From assembly GCA_943846785.1 (NCBI GenBank), contig OX044367.1, positions 1,233,871 through 1,297,870 on the forward strand: 64,000 nt of DNA, written 5' to 3'. Source of the DNA: SCGC-AAA076-P13 sp905478035 (GTDB taxonomy: Bacteria; Pseudomonadota; Gammaproteobacteria; Magnimaribacterales; D2472). Shown here in pieces: positions 35,560 through 45,005 of this stretch. A program made the translations under genes and the position numbers. The notes under the pieces are model-generated. The model searched no databases. It had not been told where the DNA came from and saw only the letters and a list, made by a program, of their open reading frames with translations. Positions within the stretch are counted from its first letter, which is position 1, and every line of letters starts with the position of its first letter.

Positions 35560-35904
35560 TAACTCTAATATTTTTTCTGGCGGTCTTCCAATAACAGCTT
35601 TTATTCCATTGTCTAGAATTGGTCTCTCTATTATTTTTGGAAACTGAATCATAAATTCTATAAGCTCATTATTTCCCAATTCGATATTCTTTAGATTATT
35701 AGATTTATAGTCATCTTCATTTTTTCTTAATAATTCTCTCGCAGAAATTCCAAGCCTATCGAGAAGAGAAGCAAGATCAATATGATTTAAATTTTCATTT
35801 AAATATAAGAAAATTGAGAAATCTTGATCATTATCCTCTAAAAGCTTTAAAGCTTCTCTAGATTTGCTGCATCTAGGGTTATGATAAAGAATTAAATCAG
35901 CCAT
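35551..35904 (-). CDS. arsC: ArsC-family (glutaredoxin-type arsenate reductase-like) protein
   Basis: A 117-residue thioredoxin-fold protein of the ArsC/YfgD family. The active site is YHNPRCSKSREAL with Cys12, and the late arginine block is IIERPILDNGIKAVIGRPPE. Length is standard. Both glutaredoxin-dependent arsenate reductases and YfgD-type proteins of unknown function fit. No arsenite pump or ArsR is next to it, so a dedicated arsenic operon is not supported. It is one base from the NTF2-like gene, as part of a minus-strand group. Confidence 0.82.
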   Translation of the reverse strand: MADLILYHNPRCSKSREALKLLEDNDQDFSIFLYLNENLNHIDLASLLDRLGISARELLRKNEDDYKSNNLKNIELGNNELIEFMIQFPKIIERPILDNGIKAVIGRPPEKILELLV

Positions 35905-36327
35905 TTACTTCATGGTTGCAAGCATATTCTGCATTTGCAAATGAATTATATTTACTGCTTGCAATGGCCTAATCATTACTTTGAATTCTGATATTTTTCC
36001 CTCATCATTGAAAGTAACTATATCAACCCCATTAACGTACTTGCCATCAATGGTTGTTTCGAATTCAAGAATTGCCTGATTGCCATCTAACACCTCTTTA
36101 GTATATTTAAAGCTAGATTCGTTGAGATTATTTGAACTTTTAGCATCATCTCCACCGAAGGTATTTCCAGCAGCCATTAAATATAGCTTGGCTAAGTCTT
36201 TCCCCTTTTGAGGGGTAAATACTACAGGAGAATAAAAAATTACATCATCAGCAAGTAATTCATCATATCCACCAGGAAACTCCCCTTTAATCAGGGAGTG
36301 CCATTTATGAATATGGTGTTGTGCCAT
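35905..36327 (-). CDS. NTF2-like / SnoaL-like domain protein
   Basis: A 140-residue single-domain protein with the NTF2-like cone fold pattern. It begins HHIHKWHSLIKGEFPGGYDELLADDVIFYSPVVF in family style. It then has ILEFETTIDGKYVNGVDIVTFNDEGKISEFKVMIRPLQAV, the typical edge strands. Members are hydrolases, isomerases or ligand binders, and no role can be chosen. It overlaps the saccharopine dehydrogenase-like gene by one base, so it probably works with it. Confidence 0.78.
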   Translation of the reverse strand: MAQHHIHKWHSLIKGEFPGGYDELLADDVIFYSPVVFTPQKGKDLAKLYLMAAGNTFGGDDAKSSNNLNESSFKYTKEVLDGNQAILEFETTIDGKYVNGVDIVTFNDEGKISEFKVMIRPLQAVNIIHLQMQNMLATMK

Positions 36328-37502
36328 TAAGACTCAATAGTAAAAGTTAAACCTGCATTATTCTGAAGTCTATCAATAAGTTTTTGTCCCATAGATGATG
36401 CAGGAGTATAAATACCGCCATCTAGATCATTACATTCCTTGACTAAGCAAATAGCACTTTCTGTAATCATTTTAGAAGTAGATCCATATCCAGGATCCAT
36501 ATCTCCTATTACAGAAGCATGTATGGTTTCATTATCGCAATCTGCACAGAATAAAACATCATAATTGCCGTTTTCTCTAGATTCTCTTGAAGGTCCTTCT
36601 CCTGGCTTTGGAGCATCATCGCCACCCAGTGGGTTTGAGCTTACAATGGCATCTGCAACTGCTTTACCTTCATCTCCTGGTCCAGTTACCCACATCTCGT
36701 TGTAACAAAAATCTTCACCATAAACATGGTTCATTAAAGCATTTGATCTATGCACATTTTTTGTATTGATTGGAGCCATAAAGAATGGTGCAACCCAAGT
36801 CTCTAATTTATCGTCATAGACTGGTTTTGAATCTTGAGCTTGTTCAGGTCCAACATGACCATTTGATAATGAAAAAGGGTTTGCAAGAATTTCAAATAAC
36901 TCAGGCTTGGTTCTAAGTGATGCCATTGTTGCTCCAAAAGATGCAGCAGTTCCTCCAGAAAACTCTCCATTCATACCTCTTACTCTTCCACGAACACTTG
37001 AAGCCGGCTTTCCATGTGTTTCAATTGCTTTATTTTGAACAAAAAGCACGCCTAAATCGAAGGGAATACTGTCAAACCCACATGAGAAAACAATTCTAGC
37101 GCCAGATTCTTTTGCTTGAGAAGCATGTTGGTTTATTTTTTCATGCATCCAACCTGGTTCACCACATAAATCCACATAATCTGTTCCAAGTTCAGCACAA
37201 GCTGCAACAATATTATTCCCATAAAGCTGATAAGGACCAGTTGTAGTTAAAACACATTTTGTCTGCGCAACCATTGCAGTCACACTTTCGACATCATCGC
37301 TATCTACTTTGATAATTGGAACATCTTCTGCAACACTTTTTGAATCTTTTACAGATTGAATTTTTTCTATATTTCTACCAGCAAGTGCCCAGGAGATATT
37401 TTCATCGCTTCCATATTGAGAAACTATATATTCAACAACTAGCTTTCCAGTAAAACCAGATGCTCCATAGACTACAAAATCAAATTTTTTTGAATCGTTC
37501 AT
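36327..37502 (-). CDS. Saccharopine dehydrogenase-like NAD(P)-binding protein (trans-acting enoyl reductase type)
   Basis: A 391-residue oxidoreductase with an N-terminal Rossmann domain (FVVYGASGFTGKLVVEYIV, then WALAGRNIEK). It also has TTGPYQLYGNNIVAACAELGTDYVDLCGEPGWM and FSCGFDSIPFDLGV. These are seen in the saccharopine dehydrogenase-like family that includes mycobacterial trans-acting enoyl reductase and eukaryotic SCCPDH. Real saccharopine metabolism is unlikely; lipid metabolism is more plausible. It shares a base with the NTF2-like gene and lies next to LysR. Confidence 0.82.
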   Translation of the reverse strand: MNDSKKFDFVVYGASGFTGKLVVEYIVSQYGSDENISWALAGRNIEKIQSVKDSKSVAEDVPIIKVDSDDVESVTAMVAQTKCVLTTTGPYQLYGNNIVAACAELGTDYVDLCGEPGWMHEKINQHASQAKESGARIVFSCGFDSIPFDLGVLFVQNKAIETHGKPASSVRGRVRGMNGEFSGGTAASFGATMASLRTKPELFEILANPFSLSNGHVGPEQAQDSKPVYDDKLETWVAPFFMAPINTKNVHRSNALMNHVYGEDFCYNEMWVTGPGDEGKAVADAIVSSNPLGGDDAPKPGEGPSRESRENGNYDVLFCADCDNETIHASVIGDMDPGYGSTSKMITESAICLVKECNDLDGGIYTPASSMGQKLIDRLQNNAGLTFTIES

Positions 37503-37515
37503 AAATTTTCCTTTA

Positions 37516-38388
37516 TTAATTAATGCCTATTATATTTGTATATTTATGTAAATTATTGATGAGAAATTTTTTGAATACATTTATTTTGGCGTTACCTCTT
37601 ACATCAGGATGATACAGCAACCACAAATCTTGCTCAAATATATATTTCTCTGGCATAAATCTCTTTAGGTTATGAATTGATGGCAAGCCAAATGAAGAAA
37701 TTAAGCTCACTCCAAGCCCAGCAGACATAAAGTCATATACCTCAGAATAGACATTAGTTCTCATTACTATTTTGGGATCACTTATATTTGTTCTAATAAA
37801 CGACTCCATATCAATAACATTGCTTTCATCAACCCAAACTATCCACTTAAGCTCGCTTAACTCCATCTTATTAAGTCGCTCAAAATAATCTGAAGACCCA
37901 TATATATTAATTGGCAGTCTTCCAATCTTTTTTCCAACAAGATTCTCAGGTGGTGAATTGGTTAATTGCAAAGATATATCTGCTTCTTGGGATGAAAGAT
38001 CTGCTTGACTTGATGCGGATTTAATAAATATGTCTATATCAGGATATTGTGCATTAAAGTCAGTAAACATATTCATGTTTACTCCTCCATTCATAGGCTT
38101 CGTTATTGTTAAAGTTCCACTTAACTCAGCTTCTTTAGATTGAAAAACTCTTTGTATTTGAAATATCTGCTCTTCAACAATTTTTGCTTCTTGCTCTAAT
38201 GCTAAGCCGTGTTTAGTAAGTTGATAGCCTTTATTTTTTCTATTAAAAAGTTTTACATTAAGGTCTGATTCAAGCCTATCAAGCCTTCTCGCTACAGTTG
38301 AATGATTAACATCTAACTTTGCTGCAGCCTTTGATAAAGAACCTTGCCTAGCTACTGATAAAAAATATTCTAAGTTACTCCAATCCAT
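37516..38388 (-). CDS. LysR-family transcriptional regulator
   Basis: A 290-residue regulator with an N-terminal winged HTH (LEYFLSVARQGSLSKAAAKLDVNHSTVARRLDRLESDL, residues 6-43) and a periplasmic-binding-like effector domain. It is 13 bases upstream of the saccharopine dehydrogenase-like gene on the same strand and divergent from the acyl-CoA synthetase at 38496 over 107 bases. It could control either. The effector is unknown. Confidence 0.88.
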   Translation of the reverse strand: MDWSNLEYFLSVARQGSLSKAAAKLDVNHSTVARRLDRLESDLNVKLFNRKNKGYQLTKHGLALEQEAKIVEEQIFQIQRVFQSKEAELSGTLTITKPMNGGVNMNMFTDFNAQYPDIDIFIKSASSQADLSSQEADISLQLTNSPPENLVGKKIGRLPINIYGSSDYFERLNKMELSELKWIVWVDESNVIDMESFIRTNISDPKIVMRTNVYSEVYDFMSAGLGVSLISSFGLPSIHNLKRFMPEKYIFEQDLWLLYHPDVRGNAKINVFKKFLINNLHKYTNIIGIN

Positions 38389-38495
38389 ACACGTATTTTT
38401 GCACAGATAAATAAGAAAAGCGATAATATAAACACAATAGGAATGATGATAAAATTAGAGTAACATTAATGTAATTTCTATTAGGGGGAAATCAA

Positions 38496-40304
38496 ATGTT
38501 AGCTAAGGTAAATGAGTTTTTTAGAGTACTTGGTGAATTTAGGCACATTATCCCAGTTCTTAATTATAAATTTCCACTTCCAGACGAAGCTGCTTCATTG
38601 GCACATAGTTTTCAAAAAAGTGTTGAAAAATATGCAGATAAAAATTTCCTAATTTTTGAAGAGGATGAGTTATCTTATGATGAGGCCAATAAATCAGCCA
38701 ATGTTCTAGCAAATTTTCTTTCCAGTGAAGGCATCGAGCACCAAGATCGAGTAGTTTTGTTTATGCAAAATAGGACTGATTATGTTATTTCTTTGTTAGC
38801 TTTAAATAAAATTGGTGCTATTGGGGTCTTAATTAATAATAGTCTTACCGGTGCACCTCTAATTCATTGCATTAACAGCTCAGATTCAAAAAAATGTATT
38901 GTGGGTGAGGAGCTTACAAATGAATTATCAGAAGTTTTAGATGATATTAATATCAAAGATAAAAATGATATTTATTGGGTTGAAGACTCTAAAACAATTC
39001 AAACTCCAGACTGGGCAACAAACCTAAGAAGTAGCATGGATTACTCCAAGAATGAAAATCTAACTGAGACAGATAAAGTTACAGCAAAAGATACTGCTTT
39101 TTATATTTTTACATCTGGCACAACCGGTGTACCAAAAGCTGCTATTTTTCCAAATGCAAAGATTGCTGCTGCGTCATTTAATATCAGCAATACTGGATAC
39201 AGAATGACTTCTGATGATTGTCTTTATAATTGTCTTCCACTCTATCACTCTACTGGCTTGATGCTTGGTCTTGCTGCTGTAATTTACTCCGGTGCATCAG
39301 TTTTTGTAAGACGTAAATTCTCTGCATCATTATTTTGGAAAGAGGCGCAAAAATATCAAACTACAACTTTTATATATGTTGGCGAGCTTTGCAGATATTT
39401 AAGCTTTCAAGAACCATGTGAGGATGAAATAAATAATCCTATAAGGGCAATGGTTGGAAATGGGCTAAGACCAGATTTATGGGATTGCTTTAGAGATAGA
39501 TTTGGAGTTGAAAGAATATGTGAAATATATGGTGCCAGTGAAGGTGCATGTATGTTCATGAATGGTTTAAATAAAGATAAAACTATCGGAATGACTAATG
39601 CTACAGTGGCTCTCCTGAAATATGACGTTGCTAGTGATGAGCTAATTAAAAGCGATAATGGTTTTTGCATTGAGGCTGATCATGAAACGCCTGGATTGCT
39701 TGCCGTAAAAATTTCACCAGACTCTCCCTATAATGGTTATACAGATAAAAAAGAATCAGAAAAGAAAATTCTTAGGAATGTTCTAGAAGAAGGAGATGCT
39801 TGGTTTAATAGTGGTGATTTGATTAAATCCATGGATGTAGGCTTTTCAGTTGGACAAAAACACTATCAATTTGTTGACAGAATAGGAGATACCTTTAGAT
39901 GGAAATCTGAAAATGTTTCTACTAATGAGGTTGCGGAAATAATAAATCAATATAGTCAGGTTAATATGGCAAATGTCTATGGGGTACAAATACCAAATAC
40001 CGAGGGAAGAGCTGGAATGGTAGCTTTTAATTGTGACTTAAATGAATTTAATTGGGATAGTTTTGCAGAATATATGAGTGATACTCTGCCTAGCTACGCG
40101 AGGCCCGTATTTGTAAGAATTATTGAAGAACTCGAAACAACTGGAACATTTAAACTAAAGAAAAATGAGTTACGAGATGAGGCATATCATCTTGATAAGG
40201 TTGATAATGATAAAGTGTTTATTAAGATGCCTGGAACAAATTCATATGTTGAGTTAAATAGTGAAACTTACCAAGATATAGAAAATGGATCAGTACATTT
40301 TTAA
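38496..40304 (+). CDS. Acyl-CoA synthetase (FATP / very-long-chain type)
   Basis: Activates a carboxylic acid to its CoA thioester via acyl-AMP. The 602-residue ANL-superfamily protein has the P-loop motif YIFTSGTTGVPKAAIF near residues 207-222. IYGASEGACMF, NSGDL, the hinge region FVDRIGDTFRWKSENVSTNEVAEII, and the late catalytic Lys region TGTFKLKKNELRDE are also present. The FRWKGENVST-like hinge is characteristic of the fatty-acid transport protein / FadD6 branch (long or very-long chains, bile acids). It is preceded by AGGGGGA and divergent from LysR. The exact substrate is unknown. Confidence 0.88.
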   Translation: MLAKVNEFFRVLGEFRHIIPVLNYKFPLPDEAASLAHSFQKSVEKYADKNFLIFEEDELSYDEANKSANVLANFLSSEGIEHQDRVVLFMQNRTDYVISLLALNKIGAIGVLINNSLTGAPLIHCINSSDSKKCIVGEELTNELSEVLDDINIKDKNDIYWVEDSKTIQTPDWATNLRSSMDYSKNENLTETDKVTAKDTAFYIFTSGTTGVPKAAIFPNAKIAAASFNISNTGYRMTSDDCLYNCLPLYHSTGLMLGLAAVIYSGASVFVRRKFSASLFWKEAQKYQTTTFIYVGELCRYLSFQEPCEDEINNPIRAMVGNGLRPDLWDCFRDRFGVERICEIYGASEGACMFMNGLNKDKTIGMTNATVALLKYDVASDELIKSDNGFCIEADHETPGLLAVKISPDSPYNGYTDKKESEKKILRNVLEEGDAWFNSGDLIKSMDVGFSVGQKHYQFVDRIGDTFRWKSENVSTNEVAEIINQYSQVNMANVYGVQIPNTEGRAGMVAFNCDLNEFNWDSFAEYMSDTLPSYARPVFVRIIEELETTGTFKLKKNELRDEAYHLDKVDNDKVFIKMPGTNSYVELNSETYQDIENGSVHF

Positions 40305-40305
40305 T

Positions 40306-40827
40306 TTAATTTAATTCACTATCAATTAGAATTGCTATTAAGAGAGCGGGTTCATTTCCATTGTTAACCCATGCATGATTTGTTCCTCGCTGAACCACAA
40401 CATCATGTGGTTTGATATCAACCTCTTCCTGATCAAGAATTAATGTTACATCACCCTTAAGAAGAATTATGTAATCAATCGTATCTGTTTTATGCATTGC
40501 TGGATGCTTGGCAGTATCAACTCGGTGATGAGAAGCACCAATTTTCTTAAAAGCCTCTGCAGCCATATCTTGCATAACATCCATTGGAACTCCTTCTGGA
40601 GTTGGATTTATCTGAAAGTATCTAAACTTAGAGCCATTTCTGGGAGGAGATAAAATAATTTCACTATCAGCTCTATCAATCCTATCTTTAGTATTAATTG
40701 GATTGCCATCAGTATTCCATAATTCAAATAATCCACCGACATCCTCTCCTATAGAGCATGCAGGAGGACCATCCAATACTACTATAGATTTTCCATCGTT
40801 ATCATGTCCTGTAATTACTCTTCTCAT
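40306..40827 (-). CDS. Cupin-domain protein
   Basis: A 173-residue single cupin. The metal-binding core is HKTDTIDYIILLKGDVTLILDQEEVDIKPHDVVVQRGTNHAW-like, with the His pair and Glu/Gln arrangement of cupin motif 1 and the late His of motif 2. The N-terminal 70 residues (VLDGPPACSIGEDVGGLFELWNTDG) recall cupins linked to aromatic or lipid metabolism. No enzyme activity can be assigned. It lies 4 bases after nagZ on the same strand and is convergent with the acyl-CoA synthetase. Confidence 0.82.
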   Translation of the reverse strand: MRRVITGHDNDGKSIVVLDGPPACSIGEDVGGLFELWNTDGNPINTKDRIDRADSEIILSPPRNGSKFRYFQINPTPEGVPMDVMQDMAAEAFKKIGASHHRVDTAKHPAMHKTDTIDYIILLKGDVTLILDQEEVDIKPHDVVVQRGTNHAWVNNGNEPALLIAILIDSELN

Positions 40828-40831
40828 ATTT

Positions 40832-41857
40832 CTAATCTCCTATACTTTTTAAAACCTCTAAAATTTCAAATCTTTTTTCACTACTAATTAAATCATTCCA
40901 AGTTGGTGATTTAGATTTTTTCATTTTACTAATTTTTTTACTTAAACTTATGTTTTCTTTTTCAAAAAATTGAACTACTTCTATTGCGCCATCAAGATCA
41001 TTACATACCAATACCATGTCACAGCCTGCTTGGATAGATTTCATTGATTTAATAGAAAAATTTTCATCACCTGAACCTTTCATAGAAAGATCATCACTAA
41101 AAACAAGACCATTAAAGTTAATTTCTTTTCTAAGAATATCTTTTAACCATTTTGATGAAAATCCAACAGACATATCATCTACTTGTGGAAATGTTATATG
41201 AGCACTCATCACAGCAGATAATTTATCTTTTAAATCAATAAAGGGTTTCATATCTTTATTAAAAAGATTTTCATAATTTCTATTATCTAAAGGTTCGGTA
41301 ACATGACTATCTTCAAAAATACCACCATGGCCTGGAAAGTGTTTGCCCGTTGCCTGCATTCCGGCTTCATTCATGCCATCAATAAATTTTTTAGCCAGGG
41401 CAGATACCAAGATAGGATCATCTGAAAATGCCCTATCTCCAATTATGCTACTTGTTTCTCTATCAACGTCTAAAACGGGCGCAAAACTTATATCAATACC
41501 AGAGGCAAGTAACTCTGATGACATTAACCAGCCTACATCATGACAAACTTCATAATTATTGTTCTTAATTGAATAGTCTCCAAGCATCTGCATTGATGGC
41601 AGTTTAGAGAACTCTTTGTTGAATCTCTGGACTCTCCCGCCCTCTTGATCAACAGCTATAAGGATATTTTTTTTGATTGAAAAAATTTCATCACATAGAA
41701 CATTGACTTGATCTCTAGAGACAAAGTTTCGTGTAAAAAGAATAATACCTCCAACTTGAGGACTACTTATTAATTCTTTTTCCTTGGATGAAAGGGACGT
41801 TCCTTCGATACTAAGCATAACTCTTCCATATAAATCATGGGATTGAGTATTATTCAT
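40832..41857 (-). CDS. nagZ: Beta-N-acetylhexosaminidase (muropeptide recycling)
   Basis: Cytoplasmic GH3 enzyme that removes GlcNAc from 1,6-anhydromuropeptides. The 341-residue protein has ILIAVDQEGGRVQRFN, SFAPVLDVDRETSSIIGDRAFSDDP, the GH3 KHFPGHGGIFEDSHVTEP block with the catalytic His, and FNGLVFSDDLSMKG with the nucleophile Asp. The ATG at 41857 overlaps the enoyl-CoA hydratase stop (ATGA); the TTG at 41884 is rejected. Length and motifs match NagZ closely. Confidence 0.94.
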   Translation of the reverse strand: MNNTQSHDLYGRVMLSIEGTSLSSKEKELISSPQVGGIILFTRNFVSRDQVNVLCDEIFSIKKNILIAVDQEGGRVQRFNKEFSKLPSMQMLGDYSIKNNNYEVCHDVGWLMSSELLASGIDISFAPVLDVDRETSSIIGDRAFSDDPILVSALAKKFIDGMNEAGMQATGKHFPGHGGIFEDSHVTEPLDNRNYENLFNKDMKPFIDLKDKLSAVMSAHITFPQVDDMSVGFSSKWLKDILRKEINFNGLVFSDDLSMKGSGDENFSIKSMKSIQAGCDMVLVCNDLDGAIEVVQFFEKENISLSKKISKMKKSKSPTWNDLISSEKRFEILEVLKSIGD

Positions 41858-42672
41858 GAATCTAAATCTTCTGAACCATCCCAATTAGGGTTTCTTTTTT
41901 CAAGAAAAGCAGATATCCCTTCTTTTGCATCTGATCTTAGTAAGTTTTCTTTCATAACGTCTGAGGTATACAAGTAAGCATCAGAAAGAGTCATTTGAGA
42001 CTGAGTATAAAAAGCTTCCTTTCCTGTTGAGATTGTCATCATCGATTTGCTAGCAATAATAGATGCTAATTCCAAAACTTCTTTTTTTAGATCCTCTTTA
42101 AAAACATTAGTATTAATGAGCCCAATTTTTTTTGCTTTTTTTGCTGTGATCATCTCACCAGTCAAAAGCATTTTCATTGCATTTTTGTTAGATACATTTC
42201 GTGAGAGAGCTACCATTGGAGTTGAACAAAAAAGACCAATATTAACTCCAGGTGTTGCAAACATTGATTCATTAGAAGCAATTGCTAAATCACATGAAGC
42301 TACTAACTGGCATCCTGCAGCGGTTGCTGTCCCATCAATTTCAGCAATAACTGGTTTTGGGCAATTAATAATTGCTTGCATAAGAGTTGAGCATTTTTTG
42401 AATAATTTATCATAGTAAGCATTACCTTGATCATCATTATTTCTTGCAGTATTAATTTCTTTAAGATCATGGCCTGAACAAAATACATTTCCAGTAGAGG
42501 CTATTACAATTACTTTAGTATCTTTATCTTTTGAAGCAATATCAATTGAATCTATTAGAGAATTCATCATATTTTCCGACAAAGAATTTCGTGTTGCTAA
42601 GTCATTCATAACCAAACGAAGAATTCCGTTTGAGCTTTTATCTTGTATTAATATTTCAGTTTTAAGAGTCAT
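41854..42672 (-). CDS. Enoyl-CoA hydratase/isomerase family protein
   Basis: A 272-residue crotonase with RLVMNDLATRNSLSENMMNSL, the oxyanion-hole segment STGNVFCSGHDLKEI, and ITAEIDGTATAAGCQLVASCDLAIASNESMFATPGVNIGLFC-type text. It ends in KEGISAFLEKRNPNWDGS. The His in SGHDL (where many hydratases have Ala-Asp) is a feature of the ECHDC3-like branch. No Glu pair typical of classical hydratase is evident in the second half, so isomerase or other crotonase chemistry is possible. It is coupled to nagZ by a four-base overlap. Confidence 0.83.
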   Translation of the reverse strand: MTLKTEILIQDKSSNGILRLVMNDLATRNSLSENMMNSLIDSIDIASKDKDTKVIVIASTGNVFCSGHDLKEINTARNNDDQGNAYYDKLFKKCSTLMQAIINCPKPVIAEIDGTATAAGCQLVASCDLAIASNESMFATPGVNIGLFCSTPMVALSRNVSNKNAMKMLLTGEMITAKKAKKIGLINTNVFKEDLKKEVLELASIIASKSMMTISTGKEAFYTQSQMTLSDAYLYTSDVMKENLLRSDAKEGISAFLEKRNPNWDGSEDLDS

Positions 42673-42695
42673 ATAAGTTCTATTAAAGGATATTT

Positions 42696-43118
42696 TTATT
42701 TACTAGTCCAATAAGGCTTTTCTAATTCTATTTTAGGGCATCTATCCATAACAACTTTAAGGCCATGTTTTTTAGCAATCTCTGCTGCTTCTTCATGAAT
42801 AATATCTAGCTGCATCCAAATAACCTTTGCATTTATTTCTATAGACTCATTAGTGATTTCTAAAACAGCTTCTCTTGATCTAAAAATATCAACCATATCA
42901 ATTTCTTTGTCTATAGACTTTAGATTTGGATAACATCTCATGCCAAGAATTTTGTTATCAACCTCATTTGGATTAACTGGATAAATAATATATCCATGCT
43001 TTAATAAAACATCCATGACCTTGTAGCTATCTCGATGAGGCTTTGAGCTTGCTCCCACAATAGCTATAGATTTTGTTTCTTGAAGAATATTTTGTAGAAA
43101 TTTATCTGAATGAGTCAT
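42696..43118 (-). CDS. CoA-binding protein (YccU-like)
   Basis: A 140-residue Rossmann-fold CoA-binding protein. The N-terminal IAIVGASSKPHRDSYKVMDVLLKHGYIIYPVNPNEV is the nucleotide/CoA loop, and CYPNLKSIDKEIDMVDIFRSREAV and IWMQLDIIHEEAAEIAKKHGLKVVMDRCPKIE follow. The family matches YccU and the CoA-binding domain of succinyl-CoA synthetase. Function is unknown. It lies in a minus-strand run between DUF952 and the enoyl-CoA hydratase, with a two-base gap to the former. Confidence 0.85.
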   Translation of the reverse strand: MTHSDKFLQNILQETKSIAIVGASSKPHRDSYKVMDVLLKHGYIIYPVNPNEVDNKILGMRCYPNLKSIDKEIDMVDIFRSREAVLEITNESIEINAKVIWMQLDIIHEEAAEIAKKHGLKVVMDRCPKIELEKPYWTSK

Positions 43119-43120
43119 AG

Positions 43121-43492
43121 TTAGAGTTTCTTAAGATCATCAATTTCAGCTTGGATTAATATTTCTTCAGGAACATTAAAAGCACCTCTATCTAAAAGCC
43201 AATCTTTAGAGACATACTCCATTAATAACTCACCATAAAGATGATAAAAAGAGCCACCTCTTGAACTGCTTGGACTAGTTGGTTCAAGCCTAAGTAATTT
43301 TTTTACTTTTTCATAGTTTATTTGCAAAAGCATGACCTTGTCTGATGCCTTAAAGTACATTGAAAGAGTGGCGCTCAGTTGACTTGAGGTAGATAAATGA
43401 ACAAAGCCATCATTTTGATCAATATTAGTAACTATTTTTCCTAATTCTTTTGCTGATTGCCATTCATTTAATGTTAAAACTTTATAAATCAT
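43121..43492 (-). CDS. DUF952 domain-containing protein
   Basis: A 123-residue protein matching the DUF952 family. It starts IYKVLTLNEWQSAKELG, with DGFVHLSTSSQLSATL (family signature DGFIHLS), VMLLQINYEKV and FYHLYGELLMEYV. Members are small, related to a 2'-phosphotransferase-like fold, with no proven function. It overlaps the MFS gene stop by four bases, so it is translated with it. Length is typical. Confidence 0.85.
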   Translation of the reverse strand: MIYKVLTLNEWQSAKELGKIVTNIDQNDGFVHLSTSSQLSATLSMYFKASDKVMLLQINYEKVKKLLRLEPTSPSSSRGGSFYHLYGELLMEYVSKDWLLDRGAFNVPEEILIQAEIDDLKKL

Positions 43493-44808
43493 TCATTTGA
43501 AACAAGCTCTTGATTTCTCTTCTCTGCAAGCTTCCAATCACGAGGTAGAATCCTTGAAACAATAAGGAAGCTTATCAAGGCTGGAATAAATACAAGATGG
43601 GTAACTGTCATGGCCATTCTCATAGCATCTAGATCAGAGTAAGTATCTTTGTAGACATCAATAAGCCATCCTGCAAAAGTTGGTCCTCCACCCAAAGCAA
43701 CCATATTTAATATAAAGAAAAACAGAGCAGTGGACATTGCTCTCATATTAATAGGAGCAAGGGTTTGAGCAATAGCAAAGCTTGGTCCTAAATAAATGCC
43801 AATAAACAATAAGTAAATAGTCGAAAGTATTAAATTAGCTTCAACTGATTCAACCCAATAACTCCAAACGCCAAGAGGAAGAGTAACTGACATAGCTATA
43901 GCAGGCAGCCACCCATAAGCCCTCAGAGTTCTTGCGCCCCATTTATCAGCCAATCTAGCACCAAAAAATGCTCCGCCAGCATATGTTGTTCCATTCATAA
44001 TACCCAAAAGGATGACCATAGTTTTAAAATCAAATGATGGGTCAAGTGCAATTAAGAATTTGGTTTGGAAAGCAGATGAGGCATAAGACACAAAAGATCC
44101 AAAGGCAATACCAAAACACATTGCCCACCAAGCTGGAATCTTAAGTAAGGATTTTAAAGATTCTATAAAAGGCAGTTTAGGAATGCTTGTTTCATTATCT
44201 AACTCCATTGCCCCTCTGACAGGCTCCCTTAAGGTGAGTTTTACAATTCCTGCTAAAGCTATACCGGTCAAGCCTAAAAAGATAAATATCTTTCTCCAAT
44301 CAACATCGCCACCAGAACCCATAAGAGATGCAGTTACAAAATAAGCAGCCATAATTCCAAACGGAATACCCATTGCATAAACACCAAGTGCTCCTGCTCT
44401 TTCTTCCTTAGGATACATATCTGATATTATTGAATGGGATGGCGGGCTTCCCCCAGCCTCACCAATACCTACACCCATTCTGGCTAGACCAATTTGTAAA
44501 AAATTATTAGCCATTCCAGTGAGGGCAGTAAAACCACTCCATGTTGCAAGTGCTATAGATAAAATATTAACTCTACTGTATCTATCGGCAAGCCACGCAA
44601 TTGGTATAGCAATAACTGTATAAAATAAGGCAAATGCAAAGCCTATTAATAAACCAAGCTGAGTATTTGTCAGGCCTAGATCTTCTTGAATAAATGGAGC
44701 CAAAATTCCAACAATTTGACGATCAATAAAATTGAATCCATAGACAACAGTTAACAAGACTAAAGCAAAAGTTCTATAGCTCTTGCTAGGTGTGTTTTTA
44801 CTATCCAT
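43489..44808 (-). CDS. MFS transporter (spinster-type)
   Basis: A 439-residue inner-membrane transporter with about 12 hydrophobic helices. The loop 2-3 signature is IAWLADRYSRVNILSIAL, with GIGEAGGSPPSHSIISDMYPKEERAGALGVYAMGIPFGI in helices 4-5. This is characteristic of the spinster-like / hexuronate-type MFS branch. The start YRTFALVLLTVVYGFNFIDRQIVG is typical. The substrate is unknown; organic acids or lipid-like compounds are carried by relatives. It heads a minus-strand group ending with nagZ and the cupin. Confidence 0.87.
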   Translation of the reverse strand: MDSKNTPSKSYRTFALVLLTVVYGFNFIDRQIVGILAPFIQEDLGLTNTQLGLLIGFAFALFYTVIAIPIAWLADRYSRVNILSIALATWSGFTALTGMANNFLQIGLARMGVGIGEAGGSPPSHSIISDMYPKEERAGALGVYAMGIPFGIMAAYFVTASLMGSGGDVDWRKIFIFLGLTGIALAGIVKLTLREPVRGAMELDNETSIPKLPFIESLKSLLKIPAWWAMCFGIAFGSFVSYASSAFQTKFLIALDPSFDFKTMVILLGIMNGTTYAGGAFFGARLADKWGARTLRAYGWLPAIAMSVTLPLGVWSYWVESVEANLILSTIYLLFIGIYLGPSFAIAQTLAPINMRAMSTALFFFILNMVALGGGPTFAGWLIDVYKDTYSDLDAMRMAMTVTHLVFIPALISFLIVSRILPRDWKLAEKRNQELVSNE

Positions 44809-44896
44809 AAATCCCTTTGAGATAATTAATTATCAAAAAATTGTAACACCTTTAAGATTTATATCATTCGTAAATTATTAAGAAGCTTTTTTGATA

Positions 44897-44924
44897 TAGT
44901 ATGATTTTATATACTAGTATGATT
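44897..44924 (+). promoter_or_regulatory. Repeat array upstream of the MDR/HxlR operon, candidate operator
   Basis: TAGTAT, eight bases, then ATACTA form an inverted repeat (44897-44916). The ten-base word TAGTATGATT occurs at 44897-44906 and again at 44915-44924, an 18-base period. It lies about 90 bases before the oxidoreductase gene whose operon includes an HxlR regulator. Binding is inferred from position only. Confidence 0.4.
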
Positions 44925-45005
44925 AAATTGCCTAGTTGCTATTATCATTCCAAAGAATATATTATGCCAATAAATTTATAAATCACATTTTATACGGAGA
45001 AAAAT

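Noticed and set aside
35551..35904. Arsenic resistance operon
   Set aside because: Only an ArsC-like protein is present, with no ArsR or arsenite efflux gene nearby.
38463..38472. ACATTAATGT palindrome between LysR and the acyl-CoA synthetase
   Set aside because: Only 10 bp in very AT-rich DNA and no second half-site, so too weak to list as an operator.
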